Notes under the pieces: generated by a model
What the model was told of the DNA's origin: nothing
Seen by the model: only the letters and a program-made list of their open reading frames with translations
The model's database searches: none
Assembly: GCA_038503035.1 (NCBI GenBank)
Contig: JAVSML010000029.1
Span: 953,799-1,017,798 of the forward strand
Origin: Crocodylus rhombifer
Taxonomy: Eukaryota > Chordata > Crocodylia > Crocodylidae
Reading direction: 5' to 3'
DNA length: 64,000 nt
Shown here: piece by piece, positions 11,101 to 21,134 of the stretch
Layout of the letters: each line of letters opens with the position of its first letter
Position numbering within the stretch: position 1 is the first letter of the stretch
Translations under genes and position numbers: made by a program

Positions 11101-13507
11101 CTTCCTTCGTTTACAGTCCTACCTATAACAACAGAGAACCATTTTTAATTAGCCTGTTTCCCCAAAAGATATTTAGGAATTATTGGAAAAACAGAGTCAA
11201 GTTCTTATAGATGCAAAATAAAAAGTTATGGATACAGTGACAAACAGGTTTCTATAATAATGTAGCTAGTGAATGTGAAAGTAAGACAGCATTTCTCCTA
11301 CTAAATTCAAAGCATCTCAGATCAACAGTATATGGTGAAAGATCCAAACAACAGGCTGATTTCTGCCCTGAGTTATACCACTGTAACTGAATGGAGAATA
11401 AAGCCTAATATCTTGGACAATGATACAGGGCAACCAGGTGTTATGCATTCTGGACACAGTTCAACAAAATATTTAAGCGTGTGCTTAACTTTCAGGATGC
11501 CAAGTTGCCCCACTGACTTAACTGAGCCTGCTAGTATCCTTGCATTTATGCAAGTGCTTAAGTCCCCTGCCCTGGTATCTTGGAACCAAAGTATTGTCAA
11601 GATCAAGCACAATGAGAGGAAAAAAAGAAGCCCATCTGGATTCTTCAGAGTCATCTGAGCCTACTGGACTGGATGCATTTTTCATGCCAGAAAAAACACA
11701 CATGGAAAAAAAATTCCAGATGATAGCCATTGTAAAGTTTAGCACCTATCCCCATATGAATATGTTGGAAGCCCAAGGGAGATGTGCCAGAAAAACATAA
11801 TTTGAGTATCATCTCTCATCATTCAATACAGTTTTTCAACCCTTTCAAAATTACATTGAAAAATCTATATAATGTGTGCTTAGATTAATGAACTGTTTGA
11901 ATCTGGATCAATAAGCACTCAAAGATTTGAACTGTTGACACCTGCTGGATACAACTGTAAGAATGCTTCATTCAGCTTATAGCCAATCAGTACTCTGTAA
12001 CTACAGGGGTTCCACTTAATAAACAAGCAATCTAATATATGACCTCTGTAGATTAATTTCCTGAGAGCAAGTAAATAATCTGAATTCGAAATTTCCATGA
12101 TTATACATATAATTACAGTATCACTTACCAATTAACACATTGATTTAAACCTTCTTGGGATTATGTACTTAAGTACAAAATAGGTAATTCAGCTATCACT
12201 CAAATACTCAACACCTCTTTAAGATGGCAAAATCATGCACCACATAGTACTAGACATCTAATTTCTCTTGTGGAAGAAAAATGTATTATGATCATAGAAA
12301 TTATGGGAGATGTATTTTAATTATACGTATGCATTATAGCTATTTTATACAATAGCTGGACTGCACTGATAAACCACATATAAAAGTGATTCTTTTACAA
12401 GAGACTTTTATAAACTTCAGTCCATCTTAAAGCTTCCCACTCTTTTTTACTTAATGATATATAAATGGCAATATGTGGGGGTTTCCTCCCCACAGCAATC
12501 TAGCTATAGTAATCAGTCCTCTAATGCATACAGAAACAAACAGGCAGAGATATACGATGTTTTATTCCTTCACTTCTGACAAGGGCAGTAATTAATATGG
12601 GTTTATATTATTTAGTAGTCCTCAATAAAATTGCCTGTTATAAATGTTAATATAGCCCTTTCATACAGCAGCACTGCAGTGAGAAGACAAATGAAATCAC
12701 TATATACCTCCCATGCAGACATTAGAGAAGTTAAAATATTAATTCAGAGTAGCAAATGAAACTGAGGATGACTGTCCAATGGTCAAGGTTTCTGAGGGAT
12801 ATTTCCTGTCACACACTGTTACTAATATTAAGACCTTTTTATCCTGCTATTCAGCTGGATCTCTTTCATTTCATTTCTACACCTTACAGGGAAAAAGAAT
12901 TCACATCTAGATGCAAATGGTTATGTTGTACCATTTCTCATTTTCTTCCTATCTATATTATTTTGTGGGTAATCCTTTCATATCTGTATGAAAAATAATA
13001 GTAGAATATACAATAGCCAACAAGATTTCACACATAATGTTGTATAGATTTATAACTGTATGCCAGAATTAAATATCCTATCTGAATAATTTTTAAAAAA
13101 ATGGAACCAGCAAAACCGAAGTATTCTACTTGTCCTAATTATAAGAAAAGGAAAACACAAAAATAAAATAGAATGAAAGCTTGATACAGCTCTTATTAGT
13201 AATTATAAATATAGCCCCATCTGCCTTTTAAACCTCTCCCCTCCAAAAAGAAAACCCTTATTTTTGTGATAAGAATATAATTTTTTGCCGCTTATCTATG
13301 TCAGAGTCATTAATGATCAATCATTAAAAATATTTTTCCTGCAACGTTCCTAAAGAATCTGTCTTTCTTCCTACCAAGAAATACTTTTATTAAAAGAAAC
13401 AGAGGAGAGAAAACTGGATCATTAGTTCAAGTTGTCATAAAATATCAGCTGAGTTCACACAAAAATACTTAAACTTTTAGCCAGCATATAAATAAATAAA
13501 CAAACTA
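8110..13507. other. Long AT-rich stretch without recognised genes or repeats
   Basis: Only short, mutually overlapping open frames occur, for example both strands at 10.6-10.9 kb and 11.3-11.8 kb. Homopolymer A runs lie near 10338 and 2582-type contexts recur. I see no recognisable transposon ends, tandem arrays or exon-like islands. Intronic or intergenic DNA is the simplest reading. Confidence 0.4.
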
Positions 13508-13582
13508 GATATAGATTTCATAGACATTACAGCTGGAAGGGACCTTGAAGATCATCAAGTCCAGCCCCCTGCCTCAGGCATC
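13508..13582 (-). mobile_element. CR1 3' end, about 75 bp
   Basis: On the reverse strand this is a CR1 terminal fragment with 'tttcatagacatt', 'gctggaagggacctt' and 'atcaagtccagccccctgcc'. It lacks the UTR and coding part beyond this. Such extreme 5' truncation is common for CR1. Confidence 0.85.
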
Positions 13583-14262
13583 CTGCCATCTTCTTCCTGC
13601 TCCTCTGTGGAGAGACCATGCTACTAAGAGCACCTATGAAGGCAGTAGATACGTGCATTCTTCTCCGCACACGAAAAAAAATAGTAAAATTGTCCTGAGT
13701 GTCAAGCACTATAATTCAACTCTATGAAACTCTAAGGGTTTTGGCAGCTATTCAATAAAACAGAAAACTGAAAGTAGTACAAAACCAGTTCATAATAACA
13801 ATGATGTATAGTTTCTCAGGCATTACTGATCAGATAACGACCAGTAGTGACCTTAAAACCATACATTACAGTTTAAGTATGCTCTGATGCTCACAACAGA
13901 TGTGTAGCTAGGAACTAAGTAATGCAATATCACCGTAAACGCTCAGACTGCTACAAAGCTGACTTGCATGCATGGATTTTTTCCTCTCCAATGTTATCCC
14001 ACCAGGAATCCTTATAATGATCTAAAAAATATGTACCTTGAGAAACAGTAGTGTGCTGAAAGGAAAAAATATCAAGCCAAATACAGCTCAGAGAATACAT
14101 GTCTCAGGAAAATAGGTATTTTGGTAGCACTTCCACTTCAGGCATGTCCCCAATTTAGTGGTCACTTATGTGTTTATTAACAGATGTATGTGGGCATCCA
14201 CTTACACACAAAACACCATCTCTTATTGCTGCTTTTCTCCAATTAATTTATCAACCATCCTG

Positions 14263-14440
14263 AATTGTAAGCTCTGTGGGTCTTACACTTTTAGACCTGG
14301 ATGGGCCTGATGCACCTCTAGTGAATATAAGATGAGGAGAACCTCTTTATTGCCTTCAGCGATAAATGCCTATGTGCCTATACAGTGTCTAGCATGACGG
14401 GGCTTGTGGTTGCTAGTACAGCACACAACATAAATTATGA
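14263..14440 (+). mobile_element. Possible ancient L2/MIR-type 3' tail
   Basis: The blocks 'aattgtaagctctgtggg' and 'cctatacagtgtctagcatgacggggc' stand in the order found in old amniote L2/MIR-like tails (gtaagctc... then cagtgcctagcac...). Divergence is high, so the family is uncertain. Confidence 0.42.
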
Positions 14441-14663
14441 AAAGTAAATTGAAGAATTATCTTGTGGTGTAAATGCTGGCTCAAAACGCAAGAGATCCAA
14501 GTCCAATTTCTGGCTCTTCCAGAGACCCCACTGAGTCACAGCACAAAGCAGGACCTGAACTGTCTGTGAACTGAGCTCAGAAGCAAGGTAAAATCACCCC
14601 AAGCAGAGAGTCAGAGTAATACGGTTATACCGCTTCCTGTATGGCTGAGCCAGCTCTGGTACA

Positions 14664-14697
14664 TGCACTGCACTGCACTGCACTGCACTGCACTGCA
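14664..14697. repeat. (TGCAC)n pentanucleotide microsatellite
   Basis: Nearly seven perfect tandem TGCAC units create a trivial open frame (HCTALHCTALH) that is not a gene. Confidence 0.95.
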
Positions 14698-14699
14698 TT

Positions 14700-15337
14700 A
14701 TGTAAACGCAGCCACTGTGCATCCTTTAACTTCAGTAACCCAGAGGGTGGTCAGGTATATAAGTTATTTACCATATTTATTTGAATACAAGACAAGGTTT
14801 TTCTCCCGAGTCAGCATGGTGGAGAGCCCCTCCTCTTACATTCATATACAAGGAAACTTCATTAAATACACCGTCTATCATTAAACCTCATTAAATACAC
14901 TGTCGTGCCAAAAGCAGATCATGCTAAGGAATGAAAGCCAACTATGAAGTTAATTAAATGCAGCTAACACCGAGCATGACTATAAGACATATGGCCCCCA
15001 CAGGGCAAACATGCTGATGGGAACCTACCACATTTTTTTTAAGGAATTTTTTTCATGTTCCAAGCCAAATCAATTACTAGTCTGAGTCATTCAAGACCCA
15101 TTTGTGGCCCTAACACCAGAAAACATCCTCCACCTCCACCTGGGGCTTCAGATGCTTCCAAATCATTGGAAATCCACCAAATGTGCAGGCCCAAGCCCAG
15201 AGGCTTGGGGTTTGGATGCCCCTGTTCTTTTACTTGCACTCAGCCATATGGCCACAGGAACAAGCTAGGAAGGAGTCTCCCATTTCCACAAAGTGGACGT
15301 AAAGCCAAGATCATCCCACTGGAAATGAAACTGGGAG
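14700..15337. other. Unclassified DNA upstream of the young CR1
   Basis: I searched here for the CR1 5' UTR and ORF1 and saw neither. The open frame at 15055-15342 is proline-rich by chance and has no esterase or zinc-knuckle motif of CR1 ORF1. A segment near 14767-14835 may be a DNA-transposon end. Confidence 0.4.
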
Positions 15338-15355
15338 GTTAACCCAGCTCGAAGT

Positions 15356-16855
15356 ATGGGGAAGAAGCAGGAGGAACTCGCCCTCCTCCTAGCTGTCACC
15401 AGCCCTGACATAGTAGGGATCACAGAAACGTGGTGGGACTCATCGCATGACTGGGCGGTGAGCGTCAAGGGCTATAGGCTATACAGGAGGGACAGGATAG
15501 GAAGGAAAGGTGGAGGAGTAGCACTCTACATCAAGGAGGAATATACTTCCTCGTTAATTAGCAAGGGGGTAGAGGGGGGGCACTCTGAGGTGCTCTGGGT
15601 TAGAGTAAAAGGCAGTCCAGGGGAGAGAGACTTAACGGTGGGAGTCTACTATAGACCTCCCAACCAGGGAGAAGAGCTCGACCAGGAATTCTTAGGTCAG
15701 CTCACAGAGGCAGTGAGGGCTAAGGATGTGGTCATCATGGGGGACCTGAACTTCCCAGACATCTGCTGGGAGGAGCAGTCAGCCAAGTCTGATCGCTCAC
15801 GTCGGTTCTTAGCCAGAGTGCAGGACCTCCATCTAACCCAGGAGGTGCACAGTCCCACCAGGGGAGACGCCTTGTTGGACCTGGTGCTGGCCACGGGTGA
15901 TGACCTGGTGAGGGGGCTGTGGGTGATGGGCCACCTGGGAGACAGTGATCATCGCTTGCTGGAATTCACCATCCAGCGTAAGGTGGCAAAGGGCTGCAGC
16001 AGGGCAACAGCCCTAGACTTTAGGAGGGCTGACTTCAACAAGCTAAGGAGGATCGTTGGGGAAGCGCTGAGGACCCAGAGGGGAAGGGAATCAGATGTCG
16101 AAGGGGAGTGGTTGCTCCTTAAGGAGACGATCCTCCATGCCCAAAGGGAGGTAATCCCAACAAGGGTCAAAGGGAGCAGGAGGGCACATAAACCCCCATG
16201 GCTCACTAGGAGCATCCAGGAATGTCTCCTTGCTAAAAGGGAGGCATACACCCAATGGAGAGATGGGGTCATCACCAAGAAGGACTATGTTACAGTCGCC
16301 CGAGGATGTAGGGGGGCAGTCAGGAAGGCCAAGGCAGAGATGGAGATAGGACTAGCTTCCCGGACTGGGGACAATAAGAAGTCCTTCTTCAAATACATAG
16401 GGGGTAAAAAGAGGGTCCCGGGTAATGTGGGGCCCCTGCAGGACACGATGGGCAACTTAGTCATCACGCCAGATGACAAAGCTAACATATTTAACGACTT
16501 CTTTGCCTCTGTCTTCCTAAGTAGGGACCAGTTCAGCCACCTCCCTGCTGGGCCCCCCTCGGGCCCCGGGAGAGACACGCCTGGGCTAGGGGTTAGCGAG
16601 GAGTTAGTTAGGGTACTTCTGGAGAGGCTGGACGTGTTCAAGTCCGCTGGTCCGGACGATCTTCACCCTAGGGTTCTACAGGAACTGGCCGAGGTCATTG
16701 CGGGACCCCTGGCGCGGCTCTATGAGCACTCGTGGTGCTCTGGTGAGGTGCTGGAGGACTGGAAGAGGGCCAATGTGGTCCCTATCTTCAAAAAGGGAAA
16801 AAAAGAGGACCCGGGAAATTACAGACCGGTTAGGTCTTACCTCAATCCCGGGTAA
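15356..16855 (+). CDS. CR1 ORF2, 5' part: endonuclease and linker
   Basis: This 499-codon frame encodes the apurinic-like endonuclease that nicks target DNA for target-primed reverse transcription, followed by the EN-RT linker and the first RT blocks. Visible catalytic blocks are GITETWWD (Glu at residue 24), RKGGGVALYIKE (about 50-61), GVYYRPPN, GDLNFPDICW (Asp at 130) and the SDH triad box (residues 197-199). The linker carries KSFFKYIGGKK and NDFFASVF. RT block 0/1 follows (KSAGPDDLHPRVL, DWKRANVVPIFKKGKKEDPGNYRPV), after which the frame runs out of register. The ATG is convenient rather than the original start, because coding homology extends upstream to about 15338. The true ORF2 is longer at its N-terminus. 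Confidence 0.88.
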   Translation: MGKKQEELALLLAVTSPDIVGITETWWDSSHDWAVSVKGYRLYRRDRIGRKGGGVALYIKEEYTSSLISKGVEGGHSEVLWVRVKGSPGERDLTVGVYYRPPNQGEELDQEFLGQLTEAVRAKDVVIMGDLNFPDICWEEQSAKSDRSRRFLARVQDLHLTQEVHSPTRGDALLDLVLATGDDLVRGLWVMGHLGDSDHRLLEFTIQRKVAKGCSRATALDFRRADFNKLRRIVGEALRTQRGRESDVEGEWLLLKETILHAQREVIPTRVKGSRRAHKPPWLTRSIQECLLAKREAYTQWRDGVITKKDYVTVARGCRGAVRKAKAEMEIGLASRTGDNKKSFFKYIGGKKRVPGNVGPLQDTMGNLVITPDDKANIFNDFFASVFLSRDQFSHLPAGPPSGPGRDTPGLGVSEELVRVLLERLDVFKSAGPDDLHPRVLQELAEVIAGPLARLYEHSWCSGEVLEDWKRANVVPIFKKGKKEDPGNYRPVRSYLNPG

Positions 16856-18095
16856 GCTCTTTGAAAAAATTATCCTGGCACACATCCAGGAGGGCCTTGC
16901 GGGGGAATGCATGCTCAGGGGCAACCAACATGGGTTCATCAGTGGCAGGTCTTGTCAGACCAACCTGGTGGCCTTTTACGATCAGGTCACCAAATCATTA
17001 GACGCAGGGGTTGCTGTGGATGTAGTCTTTCTGGACTTCCGGAAGGCTTTCGACACTGTCTCTCACGCTGTCCTCATCAAAAAGCTGGGAGACTGTGGTG
17101 TCGATGCCCACACGGTCAAATGGGTCGCCAATTGGTTAGAGGGCCGCACCCAGAGGGTGGTAGTGGATGGGTTCTTCTCGACCTGGAAGGACGTGGGCAG
17201 TGGGGTTCCGCAGGGCTCGGTCCTCGGGCCCGCACTGTTCAACATCTTCATCAGTGACTTGGATGACGGGGTAGAAAGCACCCTGTTCAAGTTTGCTGAT
17301 GACACTAAGATGTGGGGGGATGTGGGTGCACTAGAAGGGTGCAATAGGCTACAAGCTGACCTTGACAGGTTGCAACAGTGGGCGGATGAGAATAGGATGG
17401 GGTTTAACACTGATAAGTGCAAGGTGTTGCACATGGGGAGGAAGAACCGGCACCACACTTACAGGTTGGGGAACTCCCCTCTTGCCAGCACGGAGACGGA
17501 AAAGGATCTTGGAGTCGTCATTGACTCCACGATGAACATGGGCCGGCAGTGTGGGGAGGCAGTCAAGAAGGCCAACCGTACCCTGTCATGCATCCACAGA
17601 TGCATCTCGAGCAGGTCCAGGGAGGTGATCCTCCCCCTCTATGCGGCACTGGTCAGGCCGCAGCTGGAGTACTGCGTCCAGTTCTGGGCGCCACACTTCA
17701 AGAGGGACGTGGACGATATCGAAAGAGTCCAGAGGAGGGCCACTCGTATGATCAGGGGTCAGCAGGGCAGGCCTTATGAGGAGAGGCTACGGGACCTGAA
17801 CCTGTTTAGCCTCCACAAGAGAAGGTTAAGGGGGGACCTTGTGGCCTGCTACAAACTGGTCAGGGGGGATCAGTGGGTATTGGGGGAGTCCCTGTTCCCC
17901 TGTGCGCTGCCAGGAGTGACCAGGAATAACGGTCACAAGCTGGCGGAGGGTAAGTTTAGATTAGATATTAGGAGGCGCTACTTCACAGTCAGGGCGGCTA
18001 GGGCCTGGAACCGGCTTCCAGGGGAAGTGGTGCAGGCTCCTAGCCCGGGGATTTTTAAAAGGAAGTTAGATAAGCACCTTGCCGGGGTCATCTGA
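16833..18095 (+). CDS. CR1 ORF2, 3' part: reverse transcriptase and C-terminus (frameshifted)
   Basis: This frame continues the RT one base out of register from the preceding frame; the disruption lies in the short G run at 16833-16834. It carries LTSIPGKLFEKI, the template-grip [15 protein letters not shown], motif A VVFLDFRKAFDTVSH (catalytic Asp), [16 protein letters not shown], and motif C FADDTKMWGD with both catalytic aspartates. The CR1 thumb and C-terminal blocks follow (FNTDKCKVLHMGRKN, RPQLEYCVQFWAPHFKRD, KLDKHLAGVI). All RT catalytic residues appear intact. The frame stays open upstream to 16698, but that part is out-of-register noise. As a result the element encodes EN and RT in two frames. 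Confidence 0.9.
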   Translation, partial: GLTSIPGKLFEKIILAHIQEGLAGECMLRGNQHGFISGRSCQTNLVAFYDQVTKSLDAGVAVDVVFLDFRKAFDTVSHAVLIKKLGDCGVDAHTVKWVANWLEGRTQRVVVDGFFSTWKDVGSGVPQGSVLGPALFNIFISDLDDGVESTLFKFADDTKMWGDVGALEGCNRLQADLDRLQQWADENRMGFNTDKCKVLHMGRKNRHHTYRLGNSPLASTETEKDLGVVIDSTMNMGRQCGEAVKKANRTLSCIHRCISSRSREVILPLYAALVRPQLEYCVQFWAPHFKRDVDDIERVQRRATRMIRGQQGRPYEERLRDLNLFSLHKRRLRGDLVACYKLVRGDQWVLGESLFPCALPGVTRNNGHKLAEGKFRLDIRRRYFTVRAARAWNRLPGEVVQAPSPGIFKRKLDKHLAGVI

Positions 18096-18181
18096 CCCCG
18101 GTGCTCTTTCCTGCCAAGGCAGGGGGTCGGACTAGATGATCTACCTAGGTCCCTTCCGACTCTAGCTACTATGATACTATA

Positions 18182-18720
18182 CATTACCTCCTCCTGGGTA
18201 TTATGCCTTGCTAGAAAAGCAGTTATCCCCAGCAACCAGGAAAACTGCCTTAGTGGTCATTCCTACCACAAAAATAGGTTAATGCAACCCATCTGAATAA
18301 GATACATGGTAGTGCTCTTTGACAACAGTGCCCCTCAATGCCAACTCTTTTTCAAGTCATAGTGAGTCACTATATTGAATACGTTTTGATTTCTTCTTCA
18401 TTCCCATGGCTGAGGTGTGCTTTTCTTTCCCATTTACAATTTTGCCTGTTACTTCAGCAGCCTTCAGTTTCTGAATGTCTAGAAACATCATGAAATGGAG
18501 TCCCAAACCATTTCCCAGAATCCCTCTGTTGCCCCCTCTCTCAGCCTCTCACATATGATTAGTGTACACCCAGCCACCCTCCGTGATGTGAAGTTGGACC
18601 AGGCTGCCCCGCACCTCAGTTGCATATAAATTTTTGGAGGATCCCTGGATTCATCCTAGTCACGAGCAAGGGACTAATTAGCACATGGATTGTTTGCCTC
18701 GGGTTTCTGGAGTATGAGTA
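18182..18720. other. Unclassified DNA between two LINEs
   Basis: I recognised no gene or repeat family. The sequence is of mixed composition. Confidence 0.35.
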
Positions 18721-18723
18721 CAC

Positions 18724-18747
18724 GCATGCACACACACACACACACCC
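18724..18747. repeat. Short (CA)n tract
   Basis: Roughly ten CA units, interrupted at the 5' side. Confidence 0.85.
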
Positions 18748-18854
18748 CGAGTAGTGCTGAGCTGTGGGGTCACAATGGCTTTAAATACAGTTGATTTTGC
18801 TGGGTCTGCATCCAGTGAAACACAATAAATTAAATATATAATAAATCATTAATC

Positions 18855-20195
18855 TTGAAGCAAGGAAAAGACCAAGGTCCTGGCCTACATGGATGACCTG
18901 AACATCCTGTGCCAGAATAAGCGTGCTGTAGAGACAGCCCTGTGGCACACACAGGTCTATGAGGCAACAGCAGGAGCCAAGCTCAATGTGAGCAAAAGCA
19001 CCTGCCTGGCCGTGGGTGAGCTTGGGGAGCTAGAATCCCTTGGGGTGGAGTCTGACCCTCAGCTGAGCAGAAGGACAGCCTGGGAGAAGGAGGCCAAAAC
19101 AAAATAAAGATTGGGTCTGTGGCATGTGTGCTGCCTCCCCATGGGCGGGTGAGTGGCTTTCATAAGGCAGTGTTGCTACCAGTCCTTCTATACACCGCAC
19201 TGGTCTTCCCCCACCCCGAGTGTGTCACCCGCAGAATCAGAGAGCCATGTGCGCCTTCTTCTGGGGATCCAGAATGGAGGTGGCGGCAAGGAAGACCCTA
19301 TACAAAGAGAAACAGGCTGGGGTTACACATATGCCAGACATCCACCTATTCCTGTGGGCACGGTACACAAGCCAGATCTGCAAGATCAGCAACGAAACAG
19401 CCTGTCTTGTCAAGTATTTTACAGGTCACCTCCTGAGACCATGGGGATGTACACACCAGCCCAGGGAAGACTGTGCACCATGGAATACCCCTGGTTCTAC
19501 AGTGTGCTGAACATGTTCTGGGGTGAGTACAGGCTATAGAAGGAAAGCCCAGAGACCTTATCCAACCACAGGAAGATACAAAAGGCAGTCAGAAACAGAG
19601 ACATGCTAGAGACCATGGAGCTGCCCCCTGACAACAACTGCCAGGCTGTCTGGGACTGGATCTTCCACAAGACCTACAAAAAGATCACAGAGACTTAAAC
19701 TGGCTCAGAGCTCACTGTACTTCCAGAAAAGACATGGAGGCACAGAATGAGGTGAGAGACTAGACCCAGCTGCCCCAGGGGAAGCTGTCAAGGTGAGAAC
19801 AAGACCATTAACCACCTCCTTTGGCTCTGCCCCCAAGCCAAAGGAGTGTGGAAAAAGGTAAGCCAGCTCCTTGAGGAAGTGACATGAGTCAGGCTGATGA
19901 CAAGGGAGGTGGTGCTGTACGGGCACCTGACTAAACATCAGGGGTCCCAAACAGCCCACTTGGACCAATTTGTATCCTGCATCGGGAGTGCACTGTGGCA
20001 ATGCAAGAACCTACTGGTATACAGTCACACTGAGCTCAAGAAAACAGATTGCATTAAAATGTTTCTGAGCGAGTTCCAGTCCTACAACTGGAAAGCAGTG
20101 AGAGAGGACGCAGCCAACTCCAACTGGAAAAGAGACACTTGGCACAGGCTGTTCAAAGACCCCCTGGGAAGTGAAGTGAAGTGAACATGGTAAAA
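18855..20195 (+). mobile_element. Tx1/L1-clade LINE, 3' fragment, about 1.3 kb
   Basis: This fragment runs from the RT palm to the end of the protein of a LINE that is not CR1. Its order (active-site box, GAKLN..KS block, FFWGSRME block, zinc-binding C-terminus) fits the Tx1 group of the L1 clade as I know it. Several frame changes and stops show it is dead. The upstream border is near 18855 and the downstream border near 20195, where a Tigger-like sequence begins. Confidence 0.72.
18873..20184 (+). pseudogene. Tx1-like LINE ORF2 remnant (RT end and zf-RVT-like C-terminus)
   Basis: The protein pieces lie in order. First is KVLAYMDDLNILCQ, the RT motif C, with Met rather than the Ala/Val more common in non-LTR elements. 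Next is YEATAGAKLNVSKST, a hallmark of the block after motif C in L1/Tx1 RTs. MCAFFWGSRMEVAARKTLYKE follows in a second frame (19220-19510). Around 19795-19870 comes a C...H...C-type block (KTINHLLWLCPQAKGVWKKV) resembling zf-RVT. The last piece is SALWQCKNLLVYSH...MFLSEFQSY (19897-20184). Stops near 19105 and 19540 and frame switches rule out function. A fused host gene is unlikely because every block is element-like. Confidence 0.68.
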
Positions 20196-20390
20196 GACGA
20201 CAGTGACAAAATTCTGGGGTATTTTTGGTGAAAACAGGGTATCGGGCCTTGGTTCAAGAACCAATCCCGCATTTATAACATTATAAATAACATTGTTTCT
20301 TATAAAAAAAAATTGGTTCCAAGTTACAACATTTCAACTTATGACAACTGGTTCCTGAAAACACATCTTATGTCCAAGGACTGCCTGTAC
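20195..20390 (-). mobile_element. Tigger/pogo-like DNA transposon fragment
   Basis: On the reverse strand it begins 'tacaggcagtccttggacataag', followed by 'ggaaccagtt' and 'ggaaccaat'. This is the style of Tigger-type ends (TA target, CAG start, ggttcc boxes). The fragment lies directly after the Tx1 remnant. One end is duplicated in inverted orientation just downstream. Confidence 0.4.
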
Positions 20391-20485
20391 ATTTTTAGAG
20401 CCAAACACAAGGAGCCCATGAAATGCCAATTCAAGTCCTTGGACATAAGATGTGTTTTCAGGAACCAGTTGTCATAAGTTGAAAT
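20331..20485. repeat. Perfect 52-bp inverted repeat with 51-bp spacer
   Basis: Arm 20331-20382 is the exact reverse complement of arm 20434-20485, with no mismatch over 52 bases. The spacer is 20383-20433. The outer part of each arm holds the Tigger-like terminal wording. The absence of mismatches implies a recent origin or ongoing arm-to-arm correction. Confidence 0.96.
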
Positions 20486-21134
20486 ATATAATATTTTAGT
20501 GGGTATGTTTCCTTTAGTTTCACCTGATTTCCAACTCAATTTTCAGAAGAAAAGGAAACAACAAGCAACAATTCACTCTCCCTATCTTTTGTTTTTGTTT
20601 TTGTTTTTTATTTACTAGACCTGGTTTTATAGCTCTTGAATTTTTTTGCATTAGCCCAGCAGCATCGTTTTATAAACGGCCCCATAAGGCCTCCCATCTA
20701 CAAGTGTTTTAAGAGAGTGCTCCTGGAATGCTAAGAGCCTTACATCACAACCAACACAAAAAATAATAGGTTGCATTATCAGTAGAGCTCATCCCCCACT
20801 TGGGCAACTCTTTGTTAACAGAAGCTGCTGGGCACAGAGCCATTTTGAAACTGGTCATATAATTGAGGTGCCCGAATGGGAGCTGAACTCATTTGAAAAT
20901 CTGGCCACATACTTTATTAAAAGGAAGAAATGCAGTAAGGTGGGAAAAAAAAGTCTGGTTTTGCACCTCTATGAATTTATGAGGAGGTTCTCTCACTATA
21001 TGATCAAAGGTCATGAGCATTTTAGTAGCTCAAGCTGATACTGGTGACAACTTTACAAGAATTCCTAGTAAAGAAGTTAGCTAGTCAACCTTTATCTGAG
21101 AGAAGGCAAAGATAAAAATGCAACTACACTGATG
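20486..21134. other. Unclassified AT-rich DNA
   Basis: A (GTTTTT)-like run lies near 20589-20610. The 'tttgaaaatctggcc' phrase near 20893 is a motif seen in old reptile repeats, but there is too little to call. Confidence 0.3.

Larger units (their letters stand above)
15338..18181 (+). mobile_element. CR1 LINE, 5'-truncated, about 2.84 kb, near-intact ORF2
   Basis: This is the best-preserved element in the window. It starts inside the N-terminus of ORF2, where the in-frame residues just before the first ATG already match CR1 (NPARS-M). It continues through endonuclease, linker, RT and C-terminal domain to a 3' UTR. The 3' end reads 'ggactagatgatctacctaggtcccttcc' with terminal 'atgatactat'-like repeats, the CR1 signature. 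The 5' UTR and ORF1 are missing. Apart from one frameshift near 16832, no stop interrupts roughly 2.7 kb of coding sequence, so the insertion is young relative to all its neighbours. No target-site duplication is evident. Confidence 0.97.

Noticed and set aside
14663..14884. Open frame starting MHCTALHCTALH
   Set aside because: It is translation of the TGCAC microsatellite.
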